Of a stretch of 64,000 nt of DNA, positions 28,141 to 37,714 are shown piece by piece. A program made the translations under genes and the position numbers. The notes under the pieces were generated by a model. The model made no database searches. It saw only the letters and a list, made by a program, of their open reading frames with translations, and had not been told where the DNA came from. Numbering within the stretch: position 1 is the stretch's first letter; every line of letters starts with the position of its first letter. This DNA comes from JBALVT01 sp965262875 (GTDB taxonomy: Bacteria > Pseudomonadota > Gammaproteobacteria > Pseudomonadales > Halieaceae), in NCBI GenBank assembly GCA_965262875.1, contig OZ253569.1, forward strand, positions 4,526,001-4,590,000. The letters run 5' to 3'.

Positions 28141-29040
28141 ATGACCGAAGTACCTGCTCACTGGGAGCTAAGGAAACTATCTGGCAGACTCGGTGCCGAA
28201 ATTACAGGCCCCGGCTTAGCCAATACTACGGCTGCCGATATAGCGCTCATAAAGCAATTGCTCCTGGATCACATGGTGCTGTTCTTTCCCGCTCAATCTC
28301 CGACCGTGGAAGAGCATATCGACTTCGGACGCAATTTTGGTCCTCTTGAGGGGCACCCTAATCTCAACACTGATTCGCAGCTGCCGCCGGAAATTTTTGA
28401 GTTGCGAGCCAGCGCTGGTGGAGTGGTCGACGAGTGGCACACCGACCTTACTTGCCAGGACATCCCTTCCGTGATGTCCATATTGCACATGGTGATTTGC
28501 CCGGACAACGGTGGAGACACAATGTGGACCAACCTTGCAGCGGCCTATGATGAGCTCTCTGAGCCCATGCAATCACTGTGCGAAGGATTGACAGCGCTCC
28601 ACGACGCGCACGCACATGGCCACCCCGAACGGACAGCGATTCACCCGGTTGTTCGGGTGCATCCGGAAACTGGGCGCAAGACTTTGTTTGTCAACGAACA
28701 CTTTACCCGGCGCATTGTCGAGATGAATGCAACGGAGAGTGACACTCTATTGCCTATGCTGACACGCTGGGCCAGCAACCCTCGTTTTACGGTACGTTAT
28801 CACTGGACTCCCGGCACTATTGCAATCTGGGACAACCGAGCCACTCAGCACTTTGTCCTCAACGACTTTGCGGGGGAGCGCGTTATTCAGCGAGTCACAA
28901 TAATGGGAGATGAGGTGAAAGCATCGAAATCATCGCCGTGGAAACCCTGGCTCTTGCAGTCCGGAGGGTCAACTGCTGCAAGTCGCCATGACTGGCAGCT
29001 GTTTCAACATTTTCACTCTCGCGGTTTGCTACCCAAATAG
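28141..29040 (+). CDS. TauD/TfdA family Fe(II)/2-oxoglutarate dioxygenase
   Basis: Protein of 299 residues. The iron ligands are visible as EWHTD (about 99-103) and the distal His in NRATQHF, and the 2-oxoglutarate Arg is in GERVIQRVT. N-terminal GRLGAEITGPGLA and the DHMVLFFPAQ strand are typical of the family. Members hydroxylate taurine, alkyl sulfates, phenoxyacids or other acids, releasing sulfite or an aldehyde. Here the gene sits between a symporter and remnants of catabolic genes, so its substrate cannot be assigned. The frame is intact. Confidence 0.9.
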   Translation: MTEVPAHWELRKLSGRLGAEITGPGLANTTAADIALIKQLLLDHMVLFFPAQSPTVEEHIDFGRNFGPLEGHPNLNTDSQLPPEIFELRASAGGVVDEWHTDLTCQDIPSVMSILHMVICPDNGGDTMWTNLAAAYDELSEPMQSLCEGLTALHDAHAHGHPERTAIHPVVRVHPETGRKTLFVNEHFTRRIVEMNATESDTLLPMLTRWASNPRFTVRYHWTPGTIAIWDNRATQHFVLNDFAGERVIQRVTIMGDEVKASKSSPWKPWLLQSGGSTAASRHDWQLFQHFHSRGLLPK

Positions 29041-29144
29041 ATGTATCCAGGGGTGGACAGTCATATAGCGAAGATGATTTTGTTCTTTCGCGGTAGACTT
29101 GCCAGCCCAAGACCCATTCACCAGATCCGAGACCCCAATTATGA

Positions 29145-29426
29145 GTGCACCATCTCACCCGGCATTTGGCGGTGGAATTGGGTAGGAAACAGATAACAGT
29201 TAACGCTATTGCTCCCGGTTTTTTCCCCAGCAGAATGACGACGCATGTATTTGAACACGCCAAGGAAGAAATCGAGCAGAATGCTCTGTTGGGTCGCGTC
29301 GGAGGGCCTGAGGAGATGGCGGGTATTGTGGTATACCTTGCATCGAGGGCAGGTGCATATACCCATGGCGCGGTTATCCCAGTTGACGGAGGTACATCGA
29401 TAAATCATCAGCACGCACAGGTCTGA
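29145..29426 (+). pseudogene. C-terminal fragment of a short-chain dehydrogenase
   Basis: The frame reads HHLTRHLAVELGRKQITVNAIAPGFFPSRMTTHVF...GAVIPVDGGTSI, the second half of an SDR after the catalytic Tyr-x-x-x-Lys. The coenzyme-binding half and the catalytic Tyr are missing; the 100 bases upstream show no SDR sequence. It is a decayed remnant. Confidence 0.85.
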
Positions 29427-29526
29427 ATCAAACCTCCCAGCTTGAAAAAATTCTTTCTCTTACTAAACTTGAAGGAGGACTTCAAAATTTAAGGCTGATT
29501 ATAGGAATTACCGACCACAAAGGAGT

Positions 29527-30874
29527 GTGGTTGATTCAAATCCGTTGACCCTCGAAACTGCCGGGCCTATTCAAATGGGGTTTTGGGTGCCCAATCGCGT
29601 TTGGGCTACTGCAAAATATCTGATTCCGTTGCGCAAGGCCATTGCTGCTAAAAAGGCAGCCGGTGAACTTACCCCCATGAGACCAAAGTTACAAGAGTTC
29701 AAGAATTGGATAAGTGATCACAGCGTCTACAGAATGTGGGTTAACTCGATGATTAGCCAAGCCAACACTTTTGTGGCTAGCAACCCCGAGGATATTTTAG
29801 CGATTATTGAGGACGGCGATGCTTTTTGGATTGCCGACTATGACAGTTTTTTTGAACTCCTCAACGAAATTATTACCACTTCACCTTCATTCAATACCAC
29901 CACTATGGTTGGAACGCCAATGAACGGCCTACTGGCCGTTTCTATGGCTACCGAGGCTGGTCTGGCTTTGTTCCATGACACCAGGTTCAACATGGAATTC
30001 AAGGTAGTTCTCAACGATTGGAACACATTCCTAAAGAGCAGTGCTTCCCTCGATAAGCTGGATATCAATGATCCGGAGAAAGAAGGATCGTGGATTTCAA
30101 AGTGTGCGATCAACGAAGGCGTGTGGAAACAAATGGTCTGCGATCCGTCGGCTCCAGGCTACGGTTATGATTCTTGGAATGCTTTCTTCCTGCGGTCATT
30201 CGTGGAGGGTGCTCGCACATTCCAAGGCAACCCGGTCATCAATGTAGACATCGGTTGTGAGACTACGCCATGCCAATATGAAAACAACGTTAGTCTTGAG
30301 ACCGAATTCTGGCTTAAAGATATGAATTATTCGCTCATTGACATTTGCGGGAGAAAGACAGTGGGCCAAGATGTTTAGGGGCGGTCAGGCTTACCAAGGC
30401 TTTCTCTCCGCTACCCATTACCATCGCTGGCAAGCACCGCTTGATGGAATTTTGGTGCGCTCCTGGGTGGAACCAGGCACTTATTTTGCTCAGCGCCCAG
30501 GCCAGGGCGAAAACCAAGGTACATGGGGAGGCACCAAATCTCAGGCCTATTTGGCCCACGTTGCTGCCCGCGCTATTTTCATTTTTCATCACAAGACATG
30601 TGGATATGTCGCTCTGATCTGTATCGGCATGGTTGAGGTATCTACCTGTGTCATCGAGTCACAATACCTCGTTCAGGAGGGCGATGACCCCGTCACTGTC
30701 AGTCAAGGCAGCGCCATTGGTCATTTCGAGTTTGGCGGTTCCACCCACATGATGATCTTTCAGCGCGATCTGGTGAAACTCGAAGATTGGGCGATCAATG
30801 CGGCAAGCTACCCTTCGGATGCAGACCCGATGCCACTTGGCAGTGTTATTGCCACAGCGTCAATCGATGACTAA
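29527..30874 (+). pseudogene. Phosphatidylserine-decarboxylase family (PsiD-like) protein, frameshifted near 30340
   Basis: The N-terminal domain (FKNWISDHSVYRMWVNSMISQA) and the C-terminal domain (ATHYHRWQAPLDGILVRSW, HFEFGGSTHMMIF) match the PSD family, especially the tryptophan-decarboxylase-like branch with an extra N-terminal domain. The Ser of GGST would form the pyruvoyl cofactor by self-cleavage. The first frame stops at 30378; the second reads TFAGERQWAKMFRGGQAYQGF and runs to 30874. One indel near 30340 joins them into about 449 residues. The GTG at 29527 has GGAG too close to it, so an internal ATG at 29575 is an alternative start. Confidence 0.82.
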
Positions 30875-30934
30875 GTTCAGCGAGATATGCGGCGATTCAA
30901 GTCACTACCGGAATCTCAGGTGTAGAATTGAGGA

Positions 30935-32191
30935 TTAACCCACTTCAGGATCAAAAGTAATTCTCATTTCTTTGATGCCATTAACAAAAATATCGCGCAC
31001 ATATTTTACCGGTTCGGCGAAGGTAGGATTGCGAAGGCGCGGGATCATCTCTTCCATTATAATTTTTAATTCCAGCCGCGCCAAATGTGATCCCAGGCAA
31101 AAATGCGGGCCAATACCGAAGGCGCGGTGCTCACGGTGCAAGTCGGGCATGCGTTGGGCTCGGGTAATATCGAACTTCAGTGGTTCATCGAATACAGCTT
31201 TATCCATGTTGATTAGATGCCAATTCAGCATCAATTTATCATCTTTCTTAAGCTGTTGACCGCCCACCTCAATGTCTTCCATTACAGTGCGACGCATACC
31301 AATAAATGCCGGGTTGTAACGCAGGATTTCTTCGATGGCACCCTCGATCAGGCTGGGGTCATCCACCAACATTTGCAATTGCTCAGGATGTTCCATTAAG
31401 AGCCGCATGCCGTGAGCGGTAACTGAGCGGGTACTCTCGTTTCCCGCAGCAATCAGCATTAGGAAGAACATCTGAAATTCGGAGGAGGTCAGTTTTTCAT
31501 CTTCAACTTCACCATCTAACAGGGCGCCGACAATATTTGTCAACGGTTCCTGAGCGTGCTTTTTAGCCAACTCATCAGCATAAAGATAGATGTTAGCTGA
31601 TGCGTCCTGGGCGGCAGCGTTCGCAGCTTCCGGGTCACCGCCACCGATATCGGCATCTTGCTGAAAAAACATGGCATTGGTCCAATTGAATACTTTCCTG
31701 CGGTCTTCTTTAGGTACACCACAAAGATCGAGTATGGCCATTAAGGGCAGTTCCGCTGCTACTTCAGTAATAAATTCACACTCGCCTCTACTGGCGACGC
31801 TATCAATAATTTCTTTGGCGTAGCCGAGGAAGATATCATGGTAGGACTCTACCGTTTTTGGAGTGAAGGCATTGCGGGCGATACGACGGTACTTCTGGTG
31901 TTTCGGGGGATCCATATGCACCAGCATATCTGCTTGCAAGGCAATCATATCATCGGGGAGCTCATCTGGAATGCAGAGCCTTTTCTCGCTGGAGAAAATC
32001 AGTGGGTTTTTACAAACATAGTCTGTTAGCTCTCGGCTCAGAACCGCCCAGTACGGTATACCCATCAATGGGTCTTCAATTTTTACGATCGGCTTGTCGG
32101 CAAAGTCGCGAATTTCCTGGAGCTTCTGGTGATGGTGACCTTCTGAATAAAAATCGGGGTCCAATATGTTGTGGTAAGGGCAAGCTGACAT
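30935..32191 (-). CDS. Cytochrome P450 (bacterial class I, subfamily undetermined)
   Basis: Soluble P450 of 418 residues starting at MSACPYHNILDPDF (ATG 32191); the longer frame adds an unlikely 16-residue leader. The I-helix LIAAGNESTRS (about 246-256), K-helix EEILRYNPA and haem loop FGIGPHFCLGSH with the ligand Cys at 365 are complete. It resembles bacterial P450s acting on steroids or terpenoids, but I cannot place the subfamily. It is divergent from the Tat FAD oxidoreductase remnant. No ferredoxin is nearby. Confidence 0.92.
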   Translation of the reverse strand: MSACPYHNILDPDFYSEGHHHQKLQEIRDFADKPIVKIEDPLMGIPYWAVLSRELTDYVCKNPLIFSSEKRLCIPDELPDDMIALQADMLVHMDPPKHQKYRRIARNAFTPKTVESYHDIFLGYAKEIIDSVASRGECEFITEVAAELPLMAILDLCGVPKEDRRKVFNWTNAMFFQQDADIGGGDPEAANAAAQDASANIYLYADELAKKHAQEPLTNIVGALLDGEVEDEKLTSSEFQMFFLMLIAAGNESTRSVTAHGMRLLMEHPEQLQMLVDDPSLIEGAIEEILRYNPAFIGMRRTVMEDIEVGGQQLKKDDKLMLNWHLINMDKAVFDEPLKFDITRAQRMPDLHREHRAFGIGPHFCLGSHLARLELKIIMEEMIPRLRNPTFAEPVKYVRDIFVNGIKEMRITFDPEVG

Positions 32192-32323
32192 TATTATTTC
32201 CCTACTGATTGAATTCACTGCTATCGAAGTATAGGGCAAGTAGACGAGATTCTGAGTATATCCAGTTGAACCCTCTGGAATTCTATTCCCCCGTAGCTTT
32301 TGGCAAAACCTGAGAGTTAACGA

Positions 32324-33535
32324 ATGAGTGAGATAACAAGAAGAGACTTCGTCAATGGAACATTAATAGCGGCAGGCAGCTCCCTGCTGAGCCATGGCAT
32401 TTCCAGCCAGGCGGCTATGGCGAAATTGGCGCCGTCGTATTACCCGCCATCCCGCACCGGGCTAAGAGGAAGTCACCCCGGTTCAAACACTCACGCACAT
32501 GCCCGCGCCTGGAATCAGCGTTCCGATTGGGGCCCAACCAACGAAACGGCAGAAAGTTATGACCTGGTAGTTGTGGGCGGGGGCTAAGTGGTTTATCGGC
32601 CGCCTACGTCTATCAGCAAAAGTATGGCGCTGATACAACAGTGCTCATTCTGGACAACCATGATGATGTTGGGGGACACGCCAAGCGAAACGAGCATTCG
32701 ATAAACGGCAACACCTTAATCTCCTATGGTGGATCACAATCGCTGGTAGAGCCTGGCGATGCGGACCAGGTCGTAGGCGAGCTGGACAGAGTCAGCAATC
32801 AGGTTCGCATTAGACTCAACAGTACGGTAGTGAAAGTACAACACATTGGCGAAACCGAGAGCGCCACAGAGGTGCTCGTAAATTATGTTTACAACGATAA
32901 GTCCCACCAAATAAAGACCAAAAGCGTGGTAATGGCCTGCTACAACATGATTATCCCGCATATTGTTTCAGACCTTCCTGAAGCACAGGCCGCGGCGTTA
33001 ACGCTTCAATCGAAAAGCCCGCTTCAGTACACCACCGTGGGTTTAAAGAACTGGCGTGCTATGAAAGAGATGGAAATCGGCATGGCTATGTCACCGGGCA
33101 ATATGCACCAGGCTGTTCTCATGGACTTTCCGGTAAGTATGGGTGGCTATGCGTACACAAAAACTCCCGACGATCCCTGCGTTATTCAGATGATTAGCTG
33201 CCCTTATGGAGAAACTATTGGCACACCAAAACTCGAGCAGTTTCGTGAAGCGCGATACCGGATGTTGGGGTTACAGTTCAAAGACTATGAAAAGAAATAA
33301 GAAGCCACCTCGGCGGTATGCTACCCAAAAAATTATTCAATTTTGACGCCGATGTTGCGAGTATCTCCGTCAATCGCTGGGCCCACGGTTGCACGGTTGG
33401 CGGCGCGGGGGATTCTACGATAGTGGGCCGACAACCCTTTGGCCGAATTACCATTGCGAATTGCGACTCAGCCCCGGGTGCCGATGCGAAACCGCGATAA
33501 TGATGGCAAGCAGAGCAGTTCAAGAGCTGGTGTAA
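32324..33535 (+). pseudogene. Tat-exported FAD/NAD(P)-binding oxidoreductase with at least four lesions
   Basis: It starts with a twin-arginine signal (SEITRRDFVNGTLIAAGSSLL). The FAD motif is broken by a frameshift at about 32583 (VVVGGG then LSGLSAAYVYQQKYGA). About 300 residues between YGGSQSLVEPG and DRVSNQVRIRLNSTVVKV are missing compared with the family. Further frameshifts lie near 33290 (EIRSHLGGMLPKKLF) and 33488 (DAETAIMMASRAVQELV, ending at TAA 33533). This is an unmistakable pseudogene and not merely a sequencing problem. The family acts in the periplasm on unknown substrates. Confidence 0.88.
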
Positions 33536-33895
33536 ACCTCTGAAGGCTGGTTCACGACTGGTGATATAACTCGCGGAGCCGTTGAACATTATCGAGGGCG
33601 TTATATTTAATGTAATGAATGTTATGTGCGTCCATTCTTAGTACCACCGGACCCGAATTGTACTGGAGCAAAGCGTGAATTCAGTTGATGCCGCGGTGGT
33701 GTTTCCAAACTATCGACGCCAGGGCAGTGTTTGGATCTACGGAATCCCAGGACATAGAATAGCTTATACCGTATTGAAAGCGTTGGCATAGACCGTGTTC
33801 GACAATGGGCGTTTAATTGCTTTTGGACTCAATGATGGCAGGGAGCGTGGTGGGGCGGTCGCATAGGTCCAGGTATAAAGCGGATTCAAAGTCCG
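33536..33895. other. 360 bases without a recognisable gene
   Basis: I see no convincing reading frame, RNA or repeat here. It follows the FAD oxidoreductase pseudogene and may be decayed sequence of the same locus. Confidence 0.5.
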
Positions 33896-34810
33896 TTAGT
33901 TGTGTTGCCGAAGTCGTCTCATCCAGCCTCTCAATATATATTCTTCGATCTGTGCACCATCATGGGACACAACGAAGTTCAGCTGTGGTTCTCGTTCATG
34001 CAAATCAACTAGCGCGCGGATTTGATCGAGCACCACGGCACGATCTTCTTCGATAATGAAGTCCGACATAAACTTTGGCCGCGCGGTTTGGTGGGTGATG
34101 TTGGCCATTGTAAAAACGATGTCGCCCACGAACAGCGCCTCACTACCATCCGCAAAGGACAGGAAAGCCATTAAACTGCCTGGCGTGTGACCGGCTGCTT
34201 TTATCAAGACGAGACCGGGGGCGGCGCGATAATAATCGTCGAACTCCAGAGGCGCGTACTCAGCCATAAACCACTGTGGGAAAACGACGCCATGCACCGC
34301 CTCTGCCCACTCCAGTTGTTCGCCTGTTACCAGTGCCTTGCCAGCAAAATCGCGCAGATTGGGATGCACAGCCAAAGCGCCGATATGGTCCAGGTGTTCA
34401 TGGGTAGAAATTATCAGGTCAGCGGTCTCAATGGCTTTCATCATCGGTACGAACGCCTCGGTATAGTATGTGCCTCGATCGAAAAAGATCGACTGCTGCC
34501 GCGTCATTCCGGACTCGAGAACCACGTGACCCCCTGAGTACACAATTTGAAAGGAATAACGCGACATCACCGCGTCGCTCCATCCATCGCCAGCAACCAA
34601 GGCGACAGCAGGAACGATATTTTCGGCGATCTTGGCAACCGTCACGTGGCGCGGCAAATCAGATACCGGCGCATTGGCAAGGCTACGGATTTTCTGAAGG
34701 TCTATTACATAAGACGTGGTCGCCGGTATCTGCCCCTCATTGAAATAGTGCTGATACCCGAGCCATACACAGGCCATCAGGCCTATCAACAGATAGAAAA
34801 CATACCGCAT
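33896..34810 (-). CDS. Membrane-anchored metallo-beta-lactamase-fold hydrolase
   Basis: Protein of 304 residues with an N-terminal hydrophobic anchor or signal (YVFYLLIGLMACVWLGY). The metal-binding STHEHLDHIGA motif (about 135-145), AGHTPGS and the downstream VGDIVF define the MBL fold. Members hydrolyse lactones, thioesters or other esters. The frame is intact in an otherwise decayed neighbourhood. The substrate is unknown. Confidence 0.88.
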   Translation of the reverse strand: MRYVFYLLIGLMACVWLGYQHYFNEGQIPATTSYVIDLQKIRSLANAPVSDLPRHVTVAKIAENIVPAVALVAGDGWSDAVMSRYSFQIVYSGGHVVLESGMTRQQSIFFDRGTYYTEAFVPMMKAIETADLIISTHEHLDHIGALAVHPNLRDFAGKALVTGEQLEWAEAVHGVVFPQWFMAEYAPLEFDDYYRAAPGLVLIKAAGHTPGSLMAFLSFADGSEALFVGDIVFTMANITHQTARPKFMSDFIIEEDRAVVLDQIRALVDLHEREPQLNFVVSHDGAQIEEYILRGWMRRLRQHN

Positions 34811-34871
34811 ATGCTGCTGCCCCTATTCGGCGACCCGGCTGAATTGATCGGTTCTCACAATAAGTCGGCGA

Positions 34872-35170
34872 TTACCGTGCAAAGTCCGACACGACAACCC
34901 TTTGATAGGATGCCCGAACATCAGCGCTTGTGGTTCCTTCGCCATTGGGAGCCCAGCCGGGTGGCCCGAACAGAACGGATGGCCAATGTCGAATTGGATA
35001 TGATTTCAGATCGTCGAGAATATTGCCCCATTCGTAAAATACGATACTTATCGGGTTGGTTGAGCCCGGCGGACTAAGCAATCCGTAAACACAGGGTTCA
35101 CTATCTCGCTCCTCGACATAGGTTCCAAACAATCGGTCAAAGACCGTAAGCGTCTCGGCATCTGCCTCTA
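34872..35170 (-). pseudogene. C-terminal fragment of a sterol desaturase / fatty-acid hydroxylase family protein
   Basis: On the minus strand the sequence reads AETLTVFDRLFGTYVEERDSEPCVYGL, then FGPPGWAPNGEGTTSADVRA. This is the typical tail of integral-membrane sterol desaturase-family proteins. The catalytic His clusters that should precede it are absent; an in-frame stop lies just upstream in AT-rich DNA. It is a remnant of a lost gene. Confidence 0.6.
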
Positions 35171-35425
35171 TTCTTAATTAATAACATTATATAATACCTA
35201 TAACTATTTGATTATAAAGCTAATAAATCTATTAAACTATCTTGATAATGAATGCCTCTAAACCGAGCGAGGTTGTTTCACTTACCGTAGTATATGTTAC
35301 ACATTGACGTATAGCTGGTTTACGATGACCTGGACTACCCACTGCCTGAGACGCTGCTGGTACCGGCGTTCGTGAAGTCTGGGGATGAGTGAAGGTCAAT
35401 CACGTATAAATCACTAAGGTAGAAA
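35171..35425. other. AT-rich intergenic stretch upstream of the IPNS-like oxygenase
   Basis: Strongly AT-rich from about 35171 to 35260 (several TAAT/ATAAT runs), clearly unlike the surrounding coding DNA. It may hold the promoter of the gene at 35426, but no single -35/-10 pair stands out. No gene is visible. Confidence 0.45.
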
Positions 35426-36445
35426 ATGGACGACCAGAACACAGAAGACCTTGATCAGCATCCTGTAGCTCAAAGCGCAGGGCTAGCCGGTACTGTACCT
35501 GTTATTGACTTCCAAATGCTCGCTGATGGCGTGCCGACAGACCAAGTGGTACATCAGATAGCGCAAGCCTGTAGAGACTGGGGCTTTTTCCAAATCGTGA
35601 ACCACGGTGTTCCAGATGATCTAATTCAAGCAGTATGGAAGTGCACGCGACATTTTTTCCAATTGCCAGTCGACGTAAAAGAATCGATCTTACGCAGCAA
35701 AGATAACCCTTGGGGTTACTACAATAACGAGCTGACTAAAAATCAAAGGGACAAGAAGGAGGTGTTTGATTTCACCCGTTCCGGAGCTGATGATATCTAT
35801 CGGGCTGAGAATCGCTGGCTAGCTGATGAACAGGAATTCAAGGCAGTGATGCAGGAGTACTACGGCGCTTGTTCGGTACTCTCCTTGCAGCTATTGCAAA
35901 CTTTTTGTCGTGGACTAAATTTACCAGCGGACTTTTTACACAAGGACTTTGAGGATAATCACACCGGCTTCACTCGTCTTAATTACTATCCAGTTGACGA
36001 CCCAATGGCGGGTTCGAAACGCAAACACGAATCTGAAGCCGGCTACGGCATTCACCACCATTCAGATGCTGGCGCCCTCACTATCTTGCTGCAGGACAGC
36101 GTAGGCGGTTTGCAGGTTCATAAAGAGGGCTATTGGTATGACGTCCAGCCCATTTCAGGATCGTTTGTGATTAACATCGGAGATATGATGCAGGTCTGGT
36201 CAAATGATACCTACAAGGCGCCGGTACACCGTGTGCAGGCAATGACAACATCCAAACGTTATAGTATTCCTTTCTTTTTCAACCCCGCAGCTAGCGCCCA
36301 AATCAGTCCATTGCCCACCGTCATTACCCACGAGCAACCCAAACTTTATAGCCCGATTGACTGGGCAGAGTTTCGCGGAAAAAGGTCAGAGGGCGACTAT
36401 GCCGATTACGGCACGGAAATACAGATTTCTCAATACAGATTGTAA
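35426..36445 (+). CDS. Isopenicillin-N-synthase-like Fe(II)/2-oxoglutarate oxygenase
   Basis: Protein of 339 residues. The N-terminal DIOX_N region (VPVIDFQML, CRDWGFFQIVNHGVP) is followed by the Fe-binding core: HHHSDAGALTILLQD (His-x-Asp), YKAPVHRV (distal His) and the cosubstrate RYSIPFF (Arg-x-Ser). Members hydroxylate or desaturate small molecules. It lies upstream of, and convergent with, an AraC regulator, next to the LuxE/LuxC pair. The frame is complete. Confidence 0.9.
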   Translation: MDDQNTEDLDQHPVAQSAGLAGTVPVIDFQMLADGVPTDQVVHQIAQACRDWGFFQIVNHGVPDDLIQAVWKCTRHFFQLPVDVKESILRSKDNPWGYYNNELTKNQRDKKEVFDFTRSGADDIYRAENRWLADEQEFKAVMQEYYGACSVLSLQLLQTFCRGLNLPADFLHKDFEDNHTGFTRLNYYPVDDPMAGSKRKHESEAGYGIHHHSDAGALTILLQDSVGGLQVHKEGYWYDVQPISGSFVINIGDMMQVWSNDTYKAPVHRVQAMTTSKRYSIPFFFNPAASAQISPLPTVITHEQPKLYSPIDWAEFRGKRSEGDYADYGTEIQISQYRL

Positions 36446-36501
36446 GCGAAGCAGTTCATTTCCTCATTGTCGTGAGTCGGAGACTTGGCAAAGTTGTTCC
36501 T

Positions 36502-37641
36502 CTAGCTCGCTCTAAAATAACTTGGGGCGACCGCAAAGTGTTCCTTAAAGCGGCGGGAGAAGTACAGGGCATCAGTGTAGCCCACACGGCTTGCAATGCT
36601 GCCGACTGAATCCTGGCTATGGATGATCAATTCCTTAGCTTTTTGCATACGAATTTGGTCTCGCCATTTGATCACGCTGATACCAAATTGCTCACGGAAA
36701 AGTGTGCTCAGCCTGCCAGAGGAACTATTGACACTGGCAGCGATCATCTCAAGTGTGATCTCGTCGCCGTAATGGTTCAGGATATAGTCAACCGCGCCCT
36801 GAACTTTCCGGTTTATTTGGGAGCCGTCGTCCGTCACTTCCTCTGCGAATATTCGTATGCTGAGCAGAATGTTTTCAATGATGTTATTGCACAACCTTTC
36901 AGAAAGCGTGTCAGGCACATAGGTTGTCGATTCGAGTCGCTCCGCCTGCTGCGTTAGGTAGGCAAAGCTGTTCGGGTCATCGATTCTGAACGATACCGGT
37001 TTCGTGAGCGCCGGTGCCCAATCCAGTAGTTCTATCCAGTCCATCCTGGAGCGAATACTCAGCAGGTCGTAGGTCCAGTGCTCTGTGTCGTCACTTCGGG
37101 CGAGCGTGCAGTTACAGCCTGGAGCGATAATCGCTATGGAGTTTGGTCCCAGGCGTATTATCTCATTCCCCACGCCCAGTGCAGCCGAACCGGAGATGGT
37201 GATGTAAATAGCCCAAAATTCCACCGAGATTGGGTGTTCGATCGGAAAGTCCAGTACGCCATTGTTGGTAATGTCCCTGCGTTGGCAGGCGAAATCGTGA
37301 TAATCATGCTGCCGATGATGGTGTAGACGGAAAAAAGCGGAAACAAAAGCGCGGGCCACGTCCGGATTTTGCGGTAAATTATCTTCATCGAAATATTCTT
37401 GCCATTGATCAACCAACTTGGTCGTATTACCCATTTTTTTAAGGTCATCGTAAAAGCGGTTTACATAAACCTGAGTACTGGAATCGCTGAGGTCTCGCCA
37501 GGGTGATACAAACAGATATTCGCTGTAAGCGGCTGAATATTCGCGGGTTTCTTGATCAACCTCCAGACCGCGTAAACCCAAGTACAGTGCTTTCGCCATC
37601 GCCAGGAGATATTTAACTTCGACCGTATAGTCCATATCCAT
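36502..37641 (-). CDS. AraC-family transcriptional regulator
   Basis: Protein of about 379 residues with a cupin-like sensor domain (ISGSAALGVGNEIIRLGPNSIAIIAPG) and two C-terminal HTH motifs (ITLEMIAASVNSSSGRLSTLFREQFG and SVGSIASRVGYTDALYFSRRFKEHFAVAPS). The start is uncertain: ATG 37641 is chosen over GTG 37677 because the extra 12 residues look non-protein-like; neither has a strong ribosome site. It is divergent from the LuxE-like gene with only 37-73 bases between, so it probably controls that operon in response to a small ligand. Confidence 0.88.
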   Translation of the reverse strand: MDMDYTVEVKYLLAMAKALYLGLRGLEVDQETREYSAAYSEYLFVSPWRDLSDSSTQVYVNRFYDDLKKMGNTTKLVDQWQEYFDEDNLPQNPDVARAFVSAFFRLHHHRQHDYHDFACQRRDITNNGVLDFPIEHPISVEFWAIYITISGSAALGVGNEIIRLGPNSIAIIAPGCNCTLARSDDTEHWTYDLLSIRSRMDWIELLDWAPALTKPVSFRIDDPNSFAYLTQQAERLESTTYVPDTLSERLCNNIIENILLSIRIFAEEVTDDGSQINRKVQGAVDYILNHYGDEITLEMIAASVNSSSGRLSTLFREQFGISVIKWRDQIRMQKAKELIIHSQDSVGSIASRVGYTDALYFSRRFKEHFAVAPSYFRAS

Positions 37642-37714
37642 GATCGTATTGTATATGGCTAATCGTCTTCCGGGCACTCATTATTTGTTGCAACTGTAAC
37701 TGGAGTTCCACGGT

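Noticed and set aside
34547..35077. 176-codon plus-strand frame
   Set aside because: It overlaps the metallo-hydrolase gene on the other strand and has no recognisable protein features; the minus-strand sterol-desaturase fragment explains the second half better.
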